The notes under the pieces are model-generated. The model was not told where the DNA came from. It saw nothing but the letters and a program-made list of their open reading frames with translations, and ran no database searches. From Larix sibirica (lineage: Eukaryota > Streptophyta > Pinopsida > Pinales > Pinaceae): a stretch of 10,368 nt of DNA. Position numbers and translations under genes: made by a program. Positions 9,382-10,368 of this stretch are shown here, in pieces; position 1 is the stretch's first letter; each line of letters starts with the position of its first letter. The stretch lies in assembly GCA_004151065.3 (NCBI GenBank), contig NWUY0300011212.1:1424-11791 (forward strand). The letters run 5' to 3'.

Positions 9382-9665
9382 TACTATGTGTATGACAAAG
9401 AGGAAATGCAAGTGGTAGGTGCTTTGGGGGACTGGTATGTAATGGAAGGTAGCACCTATATCAAAATATTTGAAGCTACCAATCCCCTGTATCTATTGCG
9501 TAGATTGTAGTTCAAGAGATAGATTATCATAGTTATCTAGATGGATTAGGATCTTGCATCCTAAGCAATGTCAAGTCTCCCAAAACAGAGGGTGAAGCCT
9601 TAGCATCCAATCATCTCAACAAAGACATGTTTAGGAGACATCATCCTCTCAATGTAATAGCATGA
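9382..9665 (+). pseudogene. Continuation of the unrecognised protein
   Basis: YYVYDKEEMQVVGALGDWYV and EGSTYIKIFEATNPLYLLRR (9382-9507) continue in the next frame to a stop at 9508. An overlapping frame open from 9504 to a stop at about 9666 (54 codons) reads VVQEIDYHSYLDGLGSCILS and then TEGEALASNHLNKDMFRRHH. The hand-over between the frames within a few bases suggests one small indel in a formerly continuous gene. No family was recognised. Confidence 0.45.
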
Positions 9666-9765
9666 GATTGCACAATGTTTAGATACACATGGCCATAGCA
9701 CCATGAAGCTTGGGGAGACGAGGAAATATATATAAGTGATAAGTCCTATAAGTAAATATTGAAAA

Positions 9766-10090
9766 GAATGGGTCACAAAAGTAAGGCACAAAAAGAAAAA
9801 GAAAAAAGAGATCATGTGAAAAAAAGAAACAAGATCAAGAAGCTAGAGATAAGGCATGGAACAAGAACACAAAAGGAAACAACAAGAAGATTCTAAGGCA
9901 ATAGCATCATAACAAAAGGAAAAATAGGAAAGGGTTCGAGAGGCTAAAAAGAATAGGCAAAAATGAGAAGAAGTAGTAAATGAGAGGAAAAGACAAGAGG
10001 GCCAACAAAAAGAGGATTGAAGATGAAGCTGGATAATGAAGCAAACACAGTTGTAGAAGCCATGTCTAATCTAGAATAAGAACAAAAGAG
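9766..10090 (+). pseudogene. Charged, probably coiled-coil segment of the unrecognised protein
   Basis: The + strand is almost all purine. From about 9856 to 10020 one frame, with three stops, reads Lys/Glu/Gln/Arg-rich words such as EHKRKQQEDSKAIAS, ERVREAKKNRQK and NERKRQEGQQKED. This is the composition of a long charged helix. A neighbouring frame over 9780-9870 is equally charged (EKEKRDHVKKRNKIKKLE). Purine-rich DNA gives charged translations in all three frames, so the exact frame is less certain than the overall character. Confidence 0.4.
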
Positions 10091-10096
10091 GAAGAA

Positions 10097-10306
10097 GTGG
10101 GAAAAAATAAATTAAACAAAGCTAACATTGGGACAAATACTAGACCCACAAGAGTGAATTCTCCTAGAGACAACTTCCATGCCCATAATACAAACAATTA
10201 CAGGAGGTCACCTCCCCTTCTAGGATTGAGCTTGAGCCAAACCTCACATGTAGATATAGAGAAAGTGGCAATCCTTGACTCATTTTTCTCTGGGAATAAG
10301 GTTTAG
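10097..10306 (+). pseudogene. C-terminal piece of the unrecognised protein
   Basis: This open frame of 69 codons starts with GTG and is therefore probably an internal fragment. It reads RPTRVNSPRDNFHAHNTNNY, RRSPPLLGLSLSQTSHVDIE and KVAILDSF before a stop at 10304. The Pro/Ser/Asn-rich low-complexity content looks like a disordered tail following the charged helix. No domain was recognised, and sequence to 10368 shows nothing further. Confidence 0.35.
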
Positions 10307-10368
10307 ACACTTTCTAGTACCTCGGGGCTTGTAGTTATAAGTGGTATATTCCCTCGCTATTGACAATG

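Noticed and set aside
9600-9815. 71-codon minus-strand frame with a Phe-rich start
   Set aside because: It is the complement of the purine-rich + strand coding relic. The Phe run is just AAG/AAA repeats reversed.

Overview
The window is AT-rich, gene-poor eukaryotic DNA made mostly of decayed mobile elements. No intact gene, rRNA, tRNA or CRISPR array was found. Three telobox-like motifs (AAACCCTA at 1038 and 1191, and its complement at 8076) and the overall texture suggest a large plant genome, for example a gymnosperm or fern. That host call is an inference: nothing in the window proves it.

The main content is one heavily mutated rolling-circle transposon of the Helitron superfamily on the + strand, from about 1344 to at least 4994. 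Translating across frameshifts and stops gives, in the expected order: the end of an HUH/Y2 replication initiator (Rep) with its His-x-His motif at 1538-1546; a linker domain typical of Helitron polyproteins (about 2100-2640); a PIF1-family helicase (about 2640-4250); and, read in one unshifted frame out of the helicase C-terminus, an exonuclease-endonuclease-phosphatase (EEP) domain (4250-4994). Rep plus helicase plus EEP endonuclease is the signature of the Helentron branch, described mainly from animals. A further relic at 6195-6581 looks like an OB-fold single-stranded-DNA-binding protein (RPA70-like), a usual accessory gene of Helitrons. Every domain carries stops and frameshifts, so the element is dead.

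Region by region: 1-1343 has no recognisable gene, and its junction with the Rep relic is abrupt. 1344-4994 is the Rep-helicase-endonuclease relic. 4995-6194 is mostly featureless, with one possible small first exon and splice donor near 5780-5846. 6195-6581 is the OB-fold relic. 6582-8250 is non-coding, with a short 29-bp tandem duplication. From 8251 to about 10306 a second broken coding region of different composition (more purine-rich, K/E/R/Q-rich) runs on the + strand. It can be followed through several frames, but I do not recognise its family; a gag-like protein of a plant LTR retroelement is a guess. The two coding regions appear unrelated.
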